This document shows positions 5,221 to 5,358 of a DNA stretch of 5,358 nt, piece by piece. A program made the position numbers and the translations under genes. Each line of letters starts with the position of its first letter. Positions within the stretch are counted from its first letter, which is position 1. Origin of the DNA: JANLSE01 sp038214135 (lineage in GTDB: Bacteria; Chloroflexota; Chloroflexia; Chloroflexales; Roseiflexaceae); NCBI GenBank assembly GCA_038214135.1, contig JBBQSD010000236.1, forward strand, positions 1 through 5,358. The letters run 5' to 3'. The notes under the pieces were generated by a model. That model was given only the letters and a program-made list of their open reading frames with translations. It was not told where the DNA came from and made no database searches.

Positions 5221-5358
5221 CGTGTAGGGTGCAGATCCATGTGTCTGCCACCAAGAACCAGAGAACCCGTGTAGGGTGCAGACCCATGTGTCTGCCACCA
5301 AGAACCAGAGAACCCGTGTAGGGTGCAGACCCATGTGTCTGCCACCAAGAACCAAGAA
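5221..5358 (+). repeat. 47-bp tandem repeat with hairpin, three units to the window edge
   Basis: Units begin with CGTGTAGGGTGCAGA at 5221, 5268 and 5315; the third is cut by the window edge after 44 bases. In unit 2, GCAGAC (5278-5283) and GTCTGC (5290-5295) form a perfect 6-bp stem around CCATGT; GGT before it and ACC after it can extend the stem past one bulged C. Unit 1 has one C-to-T change in the left arm that still allows a G-U pair, which fits a structure kept at RNA level or simply recent copying. Confidence 0.93.

Noticed and set aside
5127..5321. Plus-strand open frame of 64 residues with repeated CRVQIHVSAT-like segments.
   Set aside because: It is built almost entirely from the GGAGTCA and 47-bp repeats.
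3594..5358. Regular repeat units considered as a CRISPR array.
   Set aside because: The units are contiguous tandem copies or dispersed elements, without unique spacers of constant length and without cas genes nearby.

Overview
The window reads as chromosomal DNA from a free-living bacterium of moderate GC content. Gene content alone does not fix the phylum. The dispersed repeats (GGAGTCA heptamers, units built on GTAGGGTGCAGACCCATGTGTCTGCC, GTGACA/TGTCAC clusters) remind me of filamentous Chloroflexota (Chloroflexales). That placement rests on memory of repeat style and is held at moderate confidence.

Layout. Bases 1-49 may hold the last codons of an upstream gene. A 7-bp tandem repeat (74-106) sits directly in front of livM (128-1045, +), a branched-chain amino acid type ABC transporter permease whose start is uncertain. 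livM converges on an acyl-CoA dehydrogenase gene (1172-2419, -), and the 126-bp gap between them is filled with inverted GTGACA/TGTCAC repeats. A repeat-rich spacer (2420-2714) separates that gene from an IclR-family regulator gene (2715-3497, -), which has a very good sigma-70 type promoter and a pair of 12-bp direct repeats between +1 and the start codon. Next comes about 0.5 kb of mostly non-coding repeats (3498-4007), including a 49-bp tandem repeat. Then comes a gene for a single-pass membrane-anchored TPR-like protein with an unrecognised cysteine-containing C-terminal domain (4008-5072, -). The window ends in a composite repeat: heptamers, then at least three 47-bp hairpin-bearing tandem units that probably continue past the edge.

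How the genes might relate. LivM would import branched-chain amino acids or similar amphipathic substrates. The acyl-CoA dehydrogenase would oxidise an acyl-CoA, possibly from branched-chain amino acid or fatty acid breakdown. The IclR protein lies upstream of the dehydrogenase on the same strand and could regulate it and itself. These links are inferred from neighbourhood only. The anchored TPR protein has no evident tie to them.

The most interesting points are the heptanucleotide repeat that sets the reading frame between an upstream ATG and livM, the operator-like direct repeats at the iclR promoter, the bracketing of iclR by inverted copies of a composite repeat, and the uncharacterised C-terminal domain of the 4008-5072 protein. 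No tRNA, rRNA, CRISPR array or transposase gene is visible.
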